A stretch of 64,000 bases of DNA. Origin: a bacterium EF100-94H03 bin56 (lineage in GTDB: Bacteria; Pseudomonadota; Alphaproteobacteria; SP197). The position numbers and the translations under genes were made by a program. Within the stretch, counting starts at the first letter, position 1; each line of letters begins with the position of its first letter. Of the stretch, positions 1 through 7,968 are shown piece after piece. Location: the NCBI GenBank assembly GCA_002238685.1, contig MPMV01000007.1, positions 1 through 64,000 of the forward strand. The letters run 5' to 3'. The notes beneath the pieces were generated by a model. That model made no database searches and had not been told where the DNA came from. It worked only from the letters and a program-made list of their open reading frames with translations.

Positions 1-622
1 GGCGTGCGAACGAGTACTCGTAGACGTGGCTGGGGTTGTCAATGCGGCAACCTGGGTAGACGTTGTCGTGCCATGTACCGCCGACATCGCCGCTGCGCTC
101 GACAATGGTAAAGGAGAGACCCGCCTGTCTGAGCCGATAGCCCGCGAGCAGTCCCGACATGCCGGCGCCGACGACAACGACATGGAAGCGGCGCCGGACA
201 TCCGCGGGGATGGCGTCGAACCCGCCCACTCCGTAGGCGTCGTCGGTCTCGAACTCGGATTCCTCCATCAGGAACCTGATGCAGTCCTCGTCGAGTTCCT
301 GTCCGGTGATGAACCGAAGGATCTCTCGCAGTGTTTCCGGAGCGAGCGGTGGCGGCGTCGGGCAGCCGCGGTCGCGGTACTCGGTCAGCACCTGAAGGGC
401 CCTGGCTCGTATGATGGCCTGCTGCTTCTTGCCGATGCCGCGCTGCAGGTCGCGCGCGCGGCTGTTGTCGACCCTGATATCGCCACGAAGCAGCTCGACG
501 TCGCCGGTGAGGTGGACGAGCGCCGCCAACGTCACCGGCGCATTGGCATGCTCGAGCGCTTCCCTGATGGTGTCGTCGTCATCGCGGATCAGGTCCCAGT
601 CGAAATGGCTTCCTCCGGCCAT
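1..622 (-). CDS. FAD-dependent (Baeyer-Villiger-type) monooxygenase, N-terminal part only
   Basis: The gene starts at an ATG at 622, preceded by a GAGGGG ribosome-binding site, and runs off the left edge, so only about 207 N-terminal residues are visible. Residues 147-163 hold the FAD-binding Rossmann motif VVVVGAGMSGLLAGYRL, followed by GGTWHDNVYPGCRID, which is typical of class B flavoprotein monooxygenases. These enzymes use NADPH and O2 to insert oxygen next to a carbonyl or onto a soft heteroatom. About 145 residues precede the FAD motif. Such an N-terminal extension is known for the 4-hydroxyacetophenone monooxygenase subgroup, which is the closest family suggestion. It lies 176 bp downstream of the PhyH-like gene on the same strand and may belong to the same catabolic unit. 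The substrate is unknown. Truncation is due to the window edge. Confidence 0.85.
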   Translation of the reverse strand, partial: MAGGSHFDWDLIRDDDDTIREALEHANAPVTLAALVHLTGDVELLRGDIRVDNSRARDLQRGIGKKQQAIIRARALQVLTEYRDRGCPTPPPLAPETLREILRFITGQELDEDCIRFLMEESEFETDDAYGVGGFDAIPADVRRRFHVVVVGAGMSGLLAGYRLRQAGLSFTIVERSGDVGGTWHDNVYPGCRIDNPSHVYEYSFAR

Positions 623-798
623 TGTACCCCTCGTCCACGCAATTCATCGCAAACACCATCATAGTCCGGATGGTGGCATCCTCCAGTGCCACTCGGGCAA
701 CCTTGAACGGAGCGGCTGGCCGGCGGCTGGCGCTCTGAATCGGATGGAGGTTGGCCTGAGGTCCGGTCAGGCGCCGTGGTGCCTTTCGGCACAAGGTG

Positions 799-1617
799 TC
801 ACTGGAACAGGGCCATCGGATCTCCGACATCGACGACTCCGATGCCGTCATGGGCACGGTATCCCAGGCGTTCCCGGACGATTTCCGGCATGGCGCGGGC
901 CTTTTCGAAAGGCACCGTGAGATAGAGATTCTCCTCGGTGCGCAACCAGCCGACGACAAAGCCGAAGAACATGCCTCGCCGCCACTCATCAGATGTCGTG
1001 TTGGCGCCACCGCCGTGGATCGTCGAACCCAGGTAGACGAGGGCATCACCGGCATCCATTTCCGCATGGCCGATCTCGTCTTCTGTCGCCTCCCGGTCGC
1101 TGTCCCAGCGGTGGCTGCCCGGCACCACGCGCGTACATCCATTCTCTCTGGTGAAACGCGTCAGCGCGAACATCGCTTCCACTTGCAGGAGATGAGCTGG
1201 AGCGAGATGAGACCAGGCATTCTCGTCCCGGTGCAGCCACTGGTTGCTTTCCCCGGGTCCGATCTGGATGAGCTGTGCGGTATTGAGCAGGTAGTGTTGG
1301 CAGTGGGGAAGGATCAGCCTGTCGGCAATGCGGGTCATGAACGAGTCTTCGAGAAGATCCACGAAGGCCTCCGATTTGCCGGGCAATCCATCGATCCTGA
1401 TCGTCTTGCTGCCATAGAACTCGACGAAGAATTGTGACGGCGGATGGCGCAATCCTGGTTCAATGCCGTCGAGGGCCCGATCCAGATCCTCATTGAGAGT
1501 CGCCCGTTGGGCGGGGGAGAGCGCCTGGCTGACAATCGCGGCGCCGTCGGCCTCGAGAGCTTCGGCAAGGCTCGTGGTATCGGATGCCGATTCAATTCGT
1601 CGCAGTCTGACTGTCAT
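799..1617 (-). CDS. Phytanoyl-CoA dioxygenase (PhyH) family protein
   Basis: A 272-residue protein of the non-haem Fe(II)/2-oxoglutarate oxygenase family related to phytanoyl-CoA hydroxylase and ectoine hydroxylase. The iron-binding HxD is visible in QWLHRDENAW, and the distal His in GSTIHGGGANTTSDEWRRG is followed by an Arg suited to binding 2-oxoglutarate. VVPGSHRWD is the usual PhyH motif before it. The start at 1617 was chosen because its ATG overlaps the stop of the upstream Rieske gene (ATGA), implying translational coupling. The reading frame is open further upstream, but that stretch lies inside the Rieske gene. It probably hydroxylates an intermediate in the same pathway as the neighbouring oxygenases. 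The exact substrate cannot be inferred. Confidence 0.85.
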   Translation of the reverse strand: MTVRLRRIESASDTTSLAEALEADGAAIVSQALSPAQRATLNEDLDRALDGIEPGLRHPPSQFFVEFYGSKTIRIDGLPGKSEAFVDLLEDSFMTRIADRLILPHCQHYLLNTAQLIQIGPGESNQWLHRDENAWSHLAPAHLLQVEAMFALTRFTRENGCTRVVPGSHRWDSDREATEDEIGHAEMDAGDALVYLGSTIHGGGANTTSDEWRRGMFFGFVVGWLRTEENLYLTVPFEKARAMPEIVRERLGYRAHDGIGVVDVGDPMALFQ

Positions 1618-2849
1618 GTCTGGTCTCCCATGCGTCTCTTGTACCACTCGACAAAATTCGTCGTCGCCCGTTCTTTCGTGGAGTATCGGCCCGGTCGATA
1701 ACGCCGCGAATTCACGCCAAGCTGGTTGTTGCCGATGATCCTGGTGTCTTCGATGGTGGTGACATCCCACATCCATGTGAGACGTCCCTCATCGTAGTCC
1801 TCGCCTTCACGCGCATCGCCGTTGACAAGCCATGTCACCTCGACATCGGTATGGGTCGCGTGAACAGGCGTGAAGCGAAAGAGCGCCGCATGATCCCCGG
1901 CGAGGTAGATGTAGAAGAGCGGTCCGAACACCATGAGAGTCTCTCCGCCATCCCAGTCGGTGAGCCGGCCCATGAGCGGCGCCACGGGTCTGCCATCCTT
2001 CGAGAGCGTGAGGTAGCCCTCCTTGATGGGCTGCCGGATGGCCGCATGGGGCTGGCGTTCATCAAAACTGTCCCCCCAGACGCCCGTGCCGCGCGTGACG
2101 AATCCGCGTTTCTCCCACGTCGCGGCCCAGGTGGCCACGGTCTCCGAGCGTGCCTGCTGGTCTCGTTCGCCATCGATCACATAGGCATTGACCGAGGTGT
2201 AGCCGGGATGCGCCGGAGCGCAGTGGTAACACTCCCGAAAGTTCTCCACCGCAAGCTTCCAGTTCCCGGCCGTGGGATAGGCCTTGCGCGCGGCGACTTT
2301 CGCCTCGGCGAGGCAGTGGCTCTCGATATAGGGGTCGAGGCGATCGGCGATCGAATCGAATTCGATGACGGCTTCGTCGTCCTCGTCGGCAAGACAGATG
2401 AACACGAGCCCCTGGTAGATGTGTGTCCTGCACGCGTGAAGCGGCCAGTCTTCCGGCCGGAAATCGTCGGCCATCAGTCGCGCCCTGACGAGTCTGCCCT
2501 CGAGGTCCCAGGTCCACGCGTGATAGGGACAGGTGAGGGTGCGGACATGGTCGCACCCCTTCGTTATGATCCTCGAACCGCGGTGGCGGCAGACATTGAA
2601 GAATGCACGCACCTCCCTGTCCCTGCCTCTCACCAGGATGATCGATTCTCCGGCAATCTCGTATGTGAGAACGTCCCCGGGCTGGGGAACCGCCGACACA
2701 TGATCAACGAAGAGCCATTGTCTGGCGACGATACGGTTGAGATCCTCCTCGAAGATTGCCGGGTCCGTGTAGAACGGCTGCTCGAGCGTCATCCCGGGCT
2801 GCTGGCGCTTCAGGAGATCAAGAAGCATGACAGGACTGGCGGGAAACAT
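1614..2849 (-). CDS. Rieske non-haem iron oxygenase, alpha subunit (quaternary-amine demethylase-like)
   Basis: A 411-residue oxygenase component. The Rieske [2Fe-2S] ligands are CRHRG and, 17 residues later, CPYHAW. The mononuclear iron site is in NWKLAVENFRECYHCAPAH (HxxxxH), with a Glu in REC where classical aromatic dioxygenases have the bridging Asp. The ENFxECYHC pattern recalls glycine-betaine, carnitine and stachydrine monooxygenases (GbcA/CntA/Stc2), which oxidatively N-demethylate. No ferredoxin/reductase partner is visible in the window, so electrons must come from a gene elsewhere. Start at 2849: GGAGG lies 9 nt upstream. The stop overlaps the PhyH start. The substrate assignment is inference; an aromatic-ring hydroxylase is the alternative. 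Confidence 0.85.
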   Translation of the reverse strand: MFPASPVMLLDLLKRQQPGMTLEQPFYTDPAIFEEDLNRIVARQWLFVDHVSAVPQPGDVLTYEIAGESIILVRGRDREVRAFFNVCRHRGSRIITKGCDHVRTLTCPYHAWTWDLEGRLVRARLMADDFRPEDWPLHACRTHIYQGLVFICLADEDDEAVIEFDSIADRLDPYIESHCLAEAKVAARKAYPTAGNWKLAVENFRECYHCAPAHPGYTSVNAYVIDGERDQQARSETVATWAATWEKRGFVTRGTGVWGDSFDERQPHAAIRQPIKEGYLTLSKDGRPVAPLMGRLTDWDGGETLMVFGPLFYIYLAGDHAALFRFTPVHATHTDVEVTWLVNGDAREGEDYDEGRLTWMWDVTTIEDTRIIGNNQLGVNSRRYRPGRYSTKERATTNFVEWYKRRMGDQT

Positions 2850-2920
2850 GCTGTGACACCTCCGGCATGGATCGCCGCCGGGGATTGTCAGGGCAGGAAC
2901 GCGGGGCGGTCAAGACCGTA

Positions 2921-2957
2921 GAAAAAGAGGGGCCGGAGACGGTTCTCCGGTCCCTCT
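2921..2957 (-). terminator. Rho-independent terminator after the binding-protein gene
   Basis: An inverted repeat with arms of about 14 bp (AGAGGGGCCGGAGA at 2926-2939 against 2943-2957, one G:U pair) and a 3-nt loop. Read on the minus strand it is followed directly by TTTTTC (2926-2921). It sits 24 bp after the stop of the solute-binding protein gene and before the Rieske gene, so it should end or attenuate transcription between the two. Confidence 0.8.
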
Positions 2958-2980
2958 ATGTCGGGACGATTCCGGCAGGG

Positions 2981-4066
2981 TTACACGTCCGCCAGGTACT
3001 CCTCCCACTTCTCGTCAAGCCAGTCACCCTTGTCCACGTAGATCTGGTAGTTGGGGATGATCGGCTTGATCGTGCTGGCGGCCCGTCCGAACGCCTCATC
3101 ACTGAGATCCGGCAGCAAGCCCCGTGGCAGAACGGGCGCCGTCCAAAGATTGTCCGTGATCACGGTCTGTGCTTCCGGAGAGACCGACCAGTTGATGAAC
3201 TCGTTGCAGACATCGACCTTCTCGCTCCCCTGGACGATGCACCAGGAACCAAAGTCGATGACACCGCCTTCCTTGGGGAAGGTGGAACGCACCGGAAAGC
3301 CGTCGGTAGCCATCACCCAGGTGACGTCATGGTAGTACTGACCGGCTGTCAGTTCGCCCGACTGCAACATCGCCTGGAACTGGCCTTCGTCATTGAACCA
3401 CAGGCGCACATTGTCCTTGAGTTCGGCTGCCTTCTCCATGCAGGTGATGAGACCTTCGTCGGTGTCCATGATCTCGTTGCCACCATGGAACGCGGCAGCG
3501 ACGATATCGAGGAGGTAGCTTGAGGACACGTTGCGGCCCCATCCAAGCTCACCCTCGAACTTCGGGTCCCAGGCGTCGGCCCACGAGACCGGGGGTTCGG
3601 GCCACCTTTCGGTGTTGGTGACGAAGGTGGCATACCAGGCCAGCACCGGCGCCCCGATCGGGCTTTCCTCGTCATTGCGCAAAATGAGGTATTCAGGGAC
3701 GTTCTGCAGGTTGGGAACGGTTTCTTCGTCCAGAGGAATGAAGACCTCCGTGGCCCGGCGCATCGAACCCTGGGCCGCCATCGTGACGTCCACCGCGGGA
3801 CTGCCGGCCGCGATGCTGTTCTTCAAGGTCACGAACCATTGGAATCCACCCGGCTGGGAGATGGTCTCGATCTCGATGCCCGTCTCCTTCGTGAAGGCAG
3901 GATAGGCGTACTGGGAAAGCATGTCCTCAAAGTAGCCGCCGTAGGACGACACCTTGATCGGCTCCGCAGCCCAGGCGCGTCGCAGGACAGAAGGCGCGGC
4001 GAGCACACCACCTGCCGCTGCCGTCCCCTTCAGGATGAAGCGCCGATTGATAGGATGGCTGATCAT
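2981..4066 (-). CDS. PotD-like ABC transporter substrate-binding protein, Tat-exported
   Basis: A 361-residue periplasmic binding protein of the spermidine/putrescine-iron type (COG0687-like). The N-terminus carries a twin-arginine motif (NRRFILKG) followed by a hydrophobic stretch and an RAWA-AE cleavage-like site, suggesting Tat export. The mature part begins with IKVSSYGGYFEDML, typical of the family. No cognate permease or ATPase gene is adjacent, which is unusual. A strong intrinsic terminator follows at 2921-2957, so this gene may be transcribed at a higher level than, or separately from, the oxygenase genes downstream. The ligand is unknown. Family members bind polyamines, and neighbours suggest a methylated amine. 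Confidence 0.85.
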   Translation of the reverse strand: MISHPINRRFILKGTAAAGGVLAAPSVLRRAWAAEPIKVSSYGGYFEDMLSQYAYPAFTKETGIEIETISQPGGFQWFVTLKNSIAAGSPAVDVTMAAQGSMRRATEVFIPLDEETVPNLQNVPEYLILRNDEESPIGAPVLAWYATFVTNTERWPEPPVSWADAWDPKFEGELGWGRNVSSSYLLDIVAAAFHGGNEIMDTDEGLITCMEKAAELKDNVRLWFNDEGQFQAMLQSGELTAGQYYHDVTWVMATDGFPVRSTFPKEGGVIDFGSWCIVQGSEKVDVCNEFINWSVSPEAQTVITDNLWTAPVLPRGLLPDLSDEAFGRAASTIKPIIPNYQIYVDKGDWLDEKWEEYLADV

Positions 4067-4099
4067 TGCAGGGTTTGACCTCCCGATGTTGTGGCGGAC

Positions 4100-4129
4100 A
4101 ATTTACGCATGATTGAAGGGACTCAACAA
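4100..4129 (-). promoter_or_regulatory. Possible sigma70-type promoter for the PotD-like gene
   Basis: On the minus strand TTGTTG (4129-4124), an 18-bp spacer and TAAATT (4105-4100) lie about 35 bp upstream of the ATG at 4066, with GGGAGG in between. It is a consensus match by eye in a divergent intergenic region. Confidence 0.35.
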
Positions 4130-4184
4130 GTGTTTGTGACGCCGGCAGTTACCCCTCCATCGGTTGTGTCGAGGAGCCCGAGGC

Positions 4185-5132
4185 ATGGTCGCCCTGAACA
4201 AACGTCTCGATGAAGGCGACATCCTCGTTCTCGATGGCGCTACGGGAACCGAGCTCGAGAAAAGGGGCGCGCCGATGAGTACTGGCGCCTGGTGTGCCCT
4301 TGCCACCGAGTACGCACCCCAGACCCTGCTCGAGATTCACGAGGACTACATCCGCTCAGGTGCCGACATCATCACTGCCAACACGTTTTCCAATGCCCGG
4401 CACATGCTGGAACAGGAGGGGGCGGGTGACAGGGTGGGCCATCTCACCCGCCAGGCAGTCGAGATTGCCCAGCGTGCCCGCGACCGGGCATCCGGCGGGC
4501 GTGATGTTGCGGTGGCCCTCTCCCTGTCCCACCAGATGCCTGTCATCCCCGGGGATGCGCGCGACGATCCTTCGCTGCGGCCGTCCTCCGCCATCGTGTT
4601 CGCCAATCTTCAGGAAGTGGTGGCGGCGGGGTGTGAAGCTGGTGTTGATCTCATCCTTCTCGAAATGATGTCGCGGCCCATGCACATGGACTTGGCCCTG
4701 GAGGCGGCAGAAGAGAGCGGGCTTCCGTTCTGGTGCGGCCTGAGCGCCCGGTCTGTTGACGGAAGGATCGTCAGTTATGCGTGGGAGGACTATCCATTCT
4801 CCGACTGTGTCGAGGCTGCGCTGCAGGGCAGGCCGGACGTTGTCGGTGTCATGCATAGCAATGTTCATGCCACCGGACCCGCACTGGATATCGTGCGCGG
4901 GAGGTGGAAGGGACCGATGAGCGCCTATCCCGATTCGGGATTCTTCCGCATGCCTGAATGGCAATTCGTCGACATCATCGCACCGGCGGATCTTGTCTGC
5001 GAAGCACGCCACTGGATCGGCAAGGGAGTGCGTGCCCTGGGAGGATGCTGCGGTCTCGGTATCGACCATATCGAGGCGCTTGCAGGCCTCAAGGGAGACT
5101 GCGGTCCGATTGCCGGACGAATGGCCCCGTGA
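4185..5132 (+). CDS. Homocysteine S-methyltransferase family protein
   Basis: A 315-residue (beta/alpha)8 enzyme of the zinc-dependent homocysteine methyltransferase / betaine-homocysteine methyltransferase family. The N-terminal signature DGATGTELEKRG and the C-terminal zinc-binding GGCCG (LGGCCGLGIDHI) are present. Such enzymes move a methyl group from a donor (betaine, S-methylmethionine, a sulfonium compound) to homocysteine, giving methionine. The ATG at 4185 is preferred because GAGGAG lies 8 nt upstream; an in-frame TTG at 4164 has no such site. It is divergent from the oxygenase cluster and upstream of an ABC importer, which fits a methylated-amine pathway in which methyl groups are salvaged. 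The methyl donor is not determinable from sequence. Confidence 0.85.
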   Translation: MVALNKRLDEGDILVLDGATGTELEKRGAPMSTGAWCALATEYAPQTLLEIHEDYIRSGADIITANTFSNARHMLEQEGAGDRVGHLTRQAVEIAQRARDRASGGRDVAVALSLSHQMPVIPGDARDDPSLRPSSAIVFANLQEVVAAGCEAGVDLILLEMMSRPMHMDLALEAAEESGLPFWCGLSARSVDGRIVSYAWEDYPFSDCVEAALQGRPDVVGVMHSNVHATGPALDIVRGRWKGPMSAYPDSGFFRMPEWQFVDIIAPADLVCEARHWIGKGVRALGGCCGLGIDHIEALAGLKGDCGPIAGRMAP

Positions 5133-5213
5133 CATACTTCCGGTCTCGAGACACGAAGCAGCCTGGTCCAAGGAGTCACTATCCAGAACACGAACATCGG
5201 GAGATCACATGTT

Positions 5214-6422
5214 ATGAGACATTTCAACATAGTGCGGATCACATCCATGGTCGGGGCGGTGGCCCTGACGATGGGGTCGGCGTCGCTCGCCACGGCCGAT
5301 GACATCAGGGTTGGTGTCCTGCTTGGCTTCACCGGGCCAATCGAATCCCTCACCCCCGACATGGCGGAGGCAGCGGAACTCGCCCTCGAGGAGGTCACCG
5401 CATCAGGCGCGCTGCTCGATGGCCGCGCGATTGTTCCGGTGCGTGGCGATTCGACCTGCATCGACGCCGCCGCAGCAACGGCGTCGGCCGAACGCCTCGT
5501 GACCTCTGAATCCGTTGTCGCGATCATGGGCGCGGACTGCTCGGGCGTTACCATTGCCGTCACCAACAATGTCGCCGTGCCCAATGGAATTGTCATCGTG
5601 TCTCCATCGGCGACATCGCCGGCCCTTTCGACGATCGAGGATAATGGCCTGTTCTTCCGCACGGCCCCCTCCGATGCTCGCCAGGGCGAGGTGATCGCCG
5701 CCATTCTTGCGAACGAGGGCGTCACCAGTGTCGCTGTCACCTACACCAACAATGACTATGGCAAGGGCCTGGCGTCCAGCTTTGAGGGAGCGTTTCAGGC
5801 TCATGGCGGAAGCGTGGCAGTCGCGGTTCCCCACGAGGACGGCAAGGCGGACTATTCTGCGGAAGTTGCCAACCTGGCGGCATCCGGAGCGGAGCATCTC
5901 GCCGTCTTCGGCTATGCCGACCAGGGCGGAAAGGGAATCATCCAGGCCTCCGTCGATACTGGCGCCTTCGAAAATTTCATCATCGCCGACGGCATGATCG
6001 GTGATGCTGTCATCGAAGCGCTTGGCGAAGCGGCAGCCAGCACGATCGGCACGCTGCCGGGTTCCGATGCCCCCGAGGCCGCCGAGTACGCCAGTTATGC
6101 CATGGACAATGGCAGGGCCGGAGACTGCCCATTCTGCGGCAATTCCTATGATGCGGCAGCTCTCATTGCCCTTGCCATCCAGGCGGCCGGTTCGACCGAC
6201 TCGGCGTCTGTCAGCTCCAGCCTGCTTGAGGTTGCCAATGCTCCAGGTGAGGCAATCGGGCCTGGCGAACTTGCCCGGGGTCTTGCCCTCCTCGCCGAGG
6301 GGACAGACATCGACTATGTCGGCGCCACAGGCGTGGAACTGACCGATGTCGGTGAATCCTCCGGTTCCTACAAGCAGCTGGCAATCGTCAACGGCGCATT
6401 CGAGACTGTCGCCATTCACTGA
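5214..6422 (+). CDS. Branched-chain amino acid-type ABC transporter substrate-binding protein
   Basis: A 402-residue periplasmic binding protein of the LivJ/type I fold family. A Sec signal peptide is visible (basic start MRHFNIVRI, hydrophobic core, cleavage near LATADD), then DIRVGVLLGFTGPIESLTP, the family's usual opening. The conserved SPSATSPALS and NDYGKG segments are present. Family members capture Leu/Ile/Val, amides, urea or aromatic acids, and the ligand here is unassigned. It heads a five-gene importer operon and is separated from the ATPase genes by a perfect hairpin, which could stabilise its transcript relative to the rest. The ATG at 5214 is preceded by GGGAG. Confidence 0.9.
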   Translation: MRHFNIVRITSMVGAVALTMGSASLATADDIRVGVLLGFTGPIESLTPDMAEAAELALEEVTASGALLDGRAIVPVRGDSTCIDAAAATASAERLVTSESVVAIMGADCSGVTIAVTNNVAVPNGIVIVSPSATSPALSTIEDNGLFFRTAPSDARQGEVIAAILANEGVTSVAVTYTNNDYGKGLASSFEGAFQAHGGSVAVAVPHEDGKADYSAEVANLAASGAEHLAVFGYADQGGKGIIQASVDTGAFENFIIADGMIGDAVIEALGEAAASTIGTLPGSDAPEAAEYASYAMDNGRAGDCPFCGNSYDAAALIALAIQAAGSTDSASVSSSLLEVANAPGEAIGPGELARGLALLAEGTDIDYVGATGVELTDVGESSGSYKQLAIVNGAFETVAIH

Positions 6423-6440
6423 ACCGCTGAGGTTGCATCA

Positions 6441-6469
6441 GGATCTGGCGACATATGGTCGCCAGATCC
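6441..6469 (+). repeat. Perfect intergenic hairpin between binding-protein and ATPase genes
   Basis: GGATCTGGCGAC (6441-6452) and its exact reverse complement (6458-6469) are separated by a 5-nt loop. No T-run follows, so it is not a classic terminator. Its position 18 bp after the binding-protein stop suggests a 3' mRNA-stabilising or attenuating structure that keeps the binding protein in excess over the membrane components. Confidence 0.75.
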
Positions 6470-6491
6470 ACTTCCATGCCGGATCACCCGC

Positions 6492-7265
6492 ATGATCCGC
6501 ATGCACGCCCTGACCAGGCACTTCGGGGGCCTCAGGGCGGTGGACGGTGTTTCCCTGACGATCGGAGAAGGAACAATCACAGGGGTCATCGGTCCCAATG
6601 GTGCCGGCAAGACCACGCTCTTCAACATCATTGCCGGCATGGTGGCGCCGACCTCCGGTGAGGTCTGGCTTCATGACGAGAACATCACCGGTCTGCCACC
6701 CCACGAGCTGTTTCATCGCGGCCTGCTGCGAACCTTCCAGATCGCCCAGGAATTCTCCCGGCTTACCGTGCGTGAAAACCTGATGATGGTTCCGGGAAAC
6801 CAGTCTGGCGAGAACCTTGTCAAGGTCTGGCTGCAGCCCTCCCGTGTCCGGTACGAAGAGGAGGAGATCGCCAGGAAAGCCTCTGAAGTGATCGAGTTCC
6901 TTGCCCTTGATGAGGTCGCCGATGAGCTGGCCGGCAACCTTTCCGGGGGGCAGAAGAAGCTTCTCGAACTTGGGCGGACCATGATGGTCGACGCCAGGGT
7001 CGTTCTTCTTGACGAGGTGGGCGCCGGCGTCAACCGCACGCTGCTGCGATCCATCGGTGATGCCATCGTCCGGCTCAACCGGGAACGCGGCTACACCTTC
7101 TGCATGATCGAGCACGACATGGACTTTGTGTCCCGCCTGTGTGATCCCGTGGTGGTCATGGCCGAGGGCAGGGTGCTGACGACCGGAAGTGCGCGCGCCG
7201 TCACATCCGACCCCCGTGTCATCGAAGCCTACCTCGGCCGTCGGGGCGCGCGAGGTGTCTCATGA
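6492..7265 (+). CDS. LivG-type ABC transporter ATP-binding protein
   Basis: A 257-residue ATPase subunit of the branched-chain amino acid-type importer. Walker A GPNGAGKTT is at about residues 36-44, the signature is LSGGQKK, and Walker B is VVLLDEVGAG followed by the switch His in MIEHDMDFV. The V-G in place of the usual P-x after the catalytic Glu is typical of LivG proteins. It overlaps the next ATPase gene by 4 bp (ATGA). The start at 6492 lacks a clear ribosome-binding site, and an in-frame ATG at 6501 is the alternative. Confidence 0.9.
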   Translation: MIRMHALTRHFGGLRAVDGVSLTIGEGTITGVIGPNGAGKTTLFNIIAGMVAPTSGEVWLHDENITGLPPHELFHRGLLRTFQIAQEFSRLTVRENLMMVPGNQSGENLVKVWLQPSRVRYEEEEIARKASEVIEFLALDEVADELAGNLSGGQKKLLELGRTMMVDARVVLLDEVGAGVNRTLLRSIGDAIVRLNRERGYTFCMIEHDMDFVSRLCDPVVVMAEGRVLTTGSARAVTSDPRVIEAYLGRRGARGVS

Positions 7266-7966
7266 AAGTGCTCGCGGGCGAAGACATGTCAGGTGGATAC
7301 GGCGGCGCCGACATTCTCCATGGTTGCACCGTCCGGGTCGAGGCGGGCGAGATTGTCGTCATCGTCGGACCCAACGGAGCCGGAAAGTCGACGGCCATGC
7401 GGGCAATCTTCGGAATGATCGACCTCAACCGTGGCAGGGTCATGCTCGATGATGCGGACATCACGGGACTGTCGATGCGCGAGCGGGTGCGCCGGGGCAT
7501 GGCCTTCGTGCCTCAGACTGCCAACGTGTTTTCCGGCATGACTGTCCGGGAGAACCTCGAAATGGGCGCATTCCTGCGCCGGGATGACACGTCGGCGACT
7601 CTCGCAGGGGTTCTCGAACTGTTTCCGGTCCTCAAGGACAAGTTGCGTCAACCGGCCGGTGAACTCTCGGGTGGACAGCGACAGCAGGTCGCTGTCGCGC
7701 GAGCACTGATGACGGAGCCCGATGTCCTCATGCTCGACGAGCCGACCGCGGGTGTTTCGCCGATCGTGATGGACGATCTTTTCGATCGCATCATCGGCAT
7801 CCGCACCAGCGGCGTTGCGGTTCTCATGGTCGAGCAGAATGCCGCACAGGCTCTTGCCGTAGCTGACCGGGGCTATGTTCTGGTGACCGGTGAGAACCGG
7901 CATACGGCGAGTGGCCGGGAACTGCTCGCCGATGACAACGTCCGGCGTTCCTTTCTGGGAGGCTGA
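7262..7966 (+). CDS. LivF-type ABC transporter ATP-binding protein
   Basis: A 234-residue second ATPase subunit of the importer. It has Walker A GPNGAGKST, signature LSGGQRQQ, Walker B VLMLDEPTAGVSP and switch His replaced by Gln in MVEQNA, as is usual for LivF. It pairs with the LivG-type subunit to drive import through the two permeases downstream. The start overlaps the preceding stop by 4 bp, and only 2 bp separate its stop from the permease start. Confidence 0.9.
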   Translation: MKVLAGEDMSGGYGGADILHGCTVRVEAGEIVVIVGPNGAGKSTAMRAIFGMIDLNRGRVMLDDADITGLSMRERVRRGMAFVPQTANVFSGMTVRENLEMGAFLRRDDTSATLAGVLELFPVLKDKLRQPAGELSGGQRQQVAVARALMTEPDVLMLDEPTAGVSPIVMDDLFDRIIGIRTSGVAVLMVEQNAAQALAVADRGYVLVTGENRHTASGRELLADDNVRRSFLGG

Positions 7967-7968
7967 CG

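Noticed and set aside
1..622. Truncated flavin monooxygenase considered as a pseudogene
   Set aside because: The frame is open to the window edge with intact motifs; truncation is from the window boundary.
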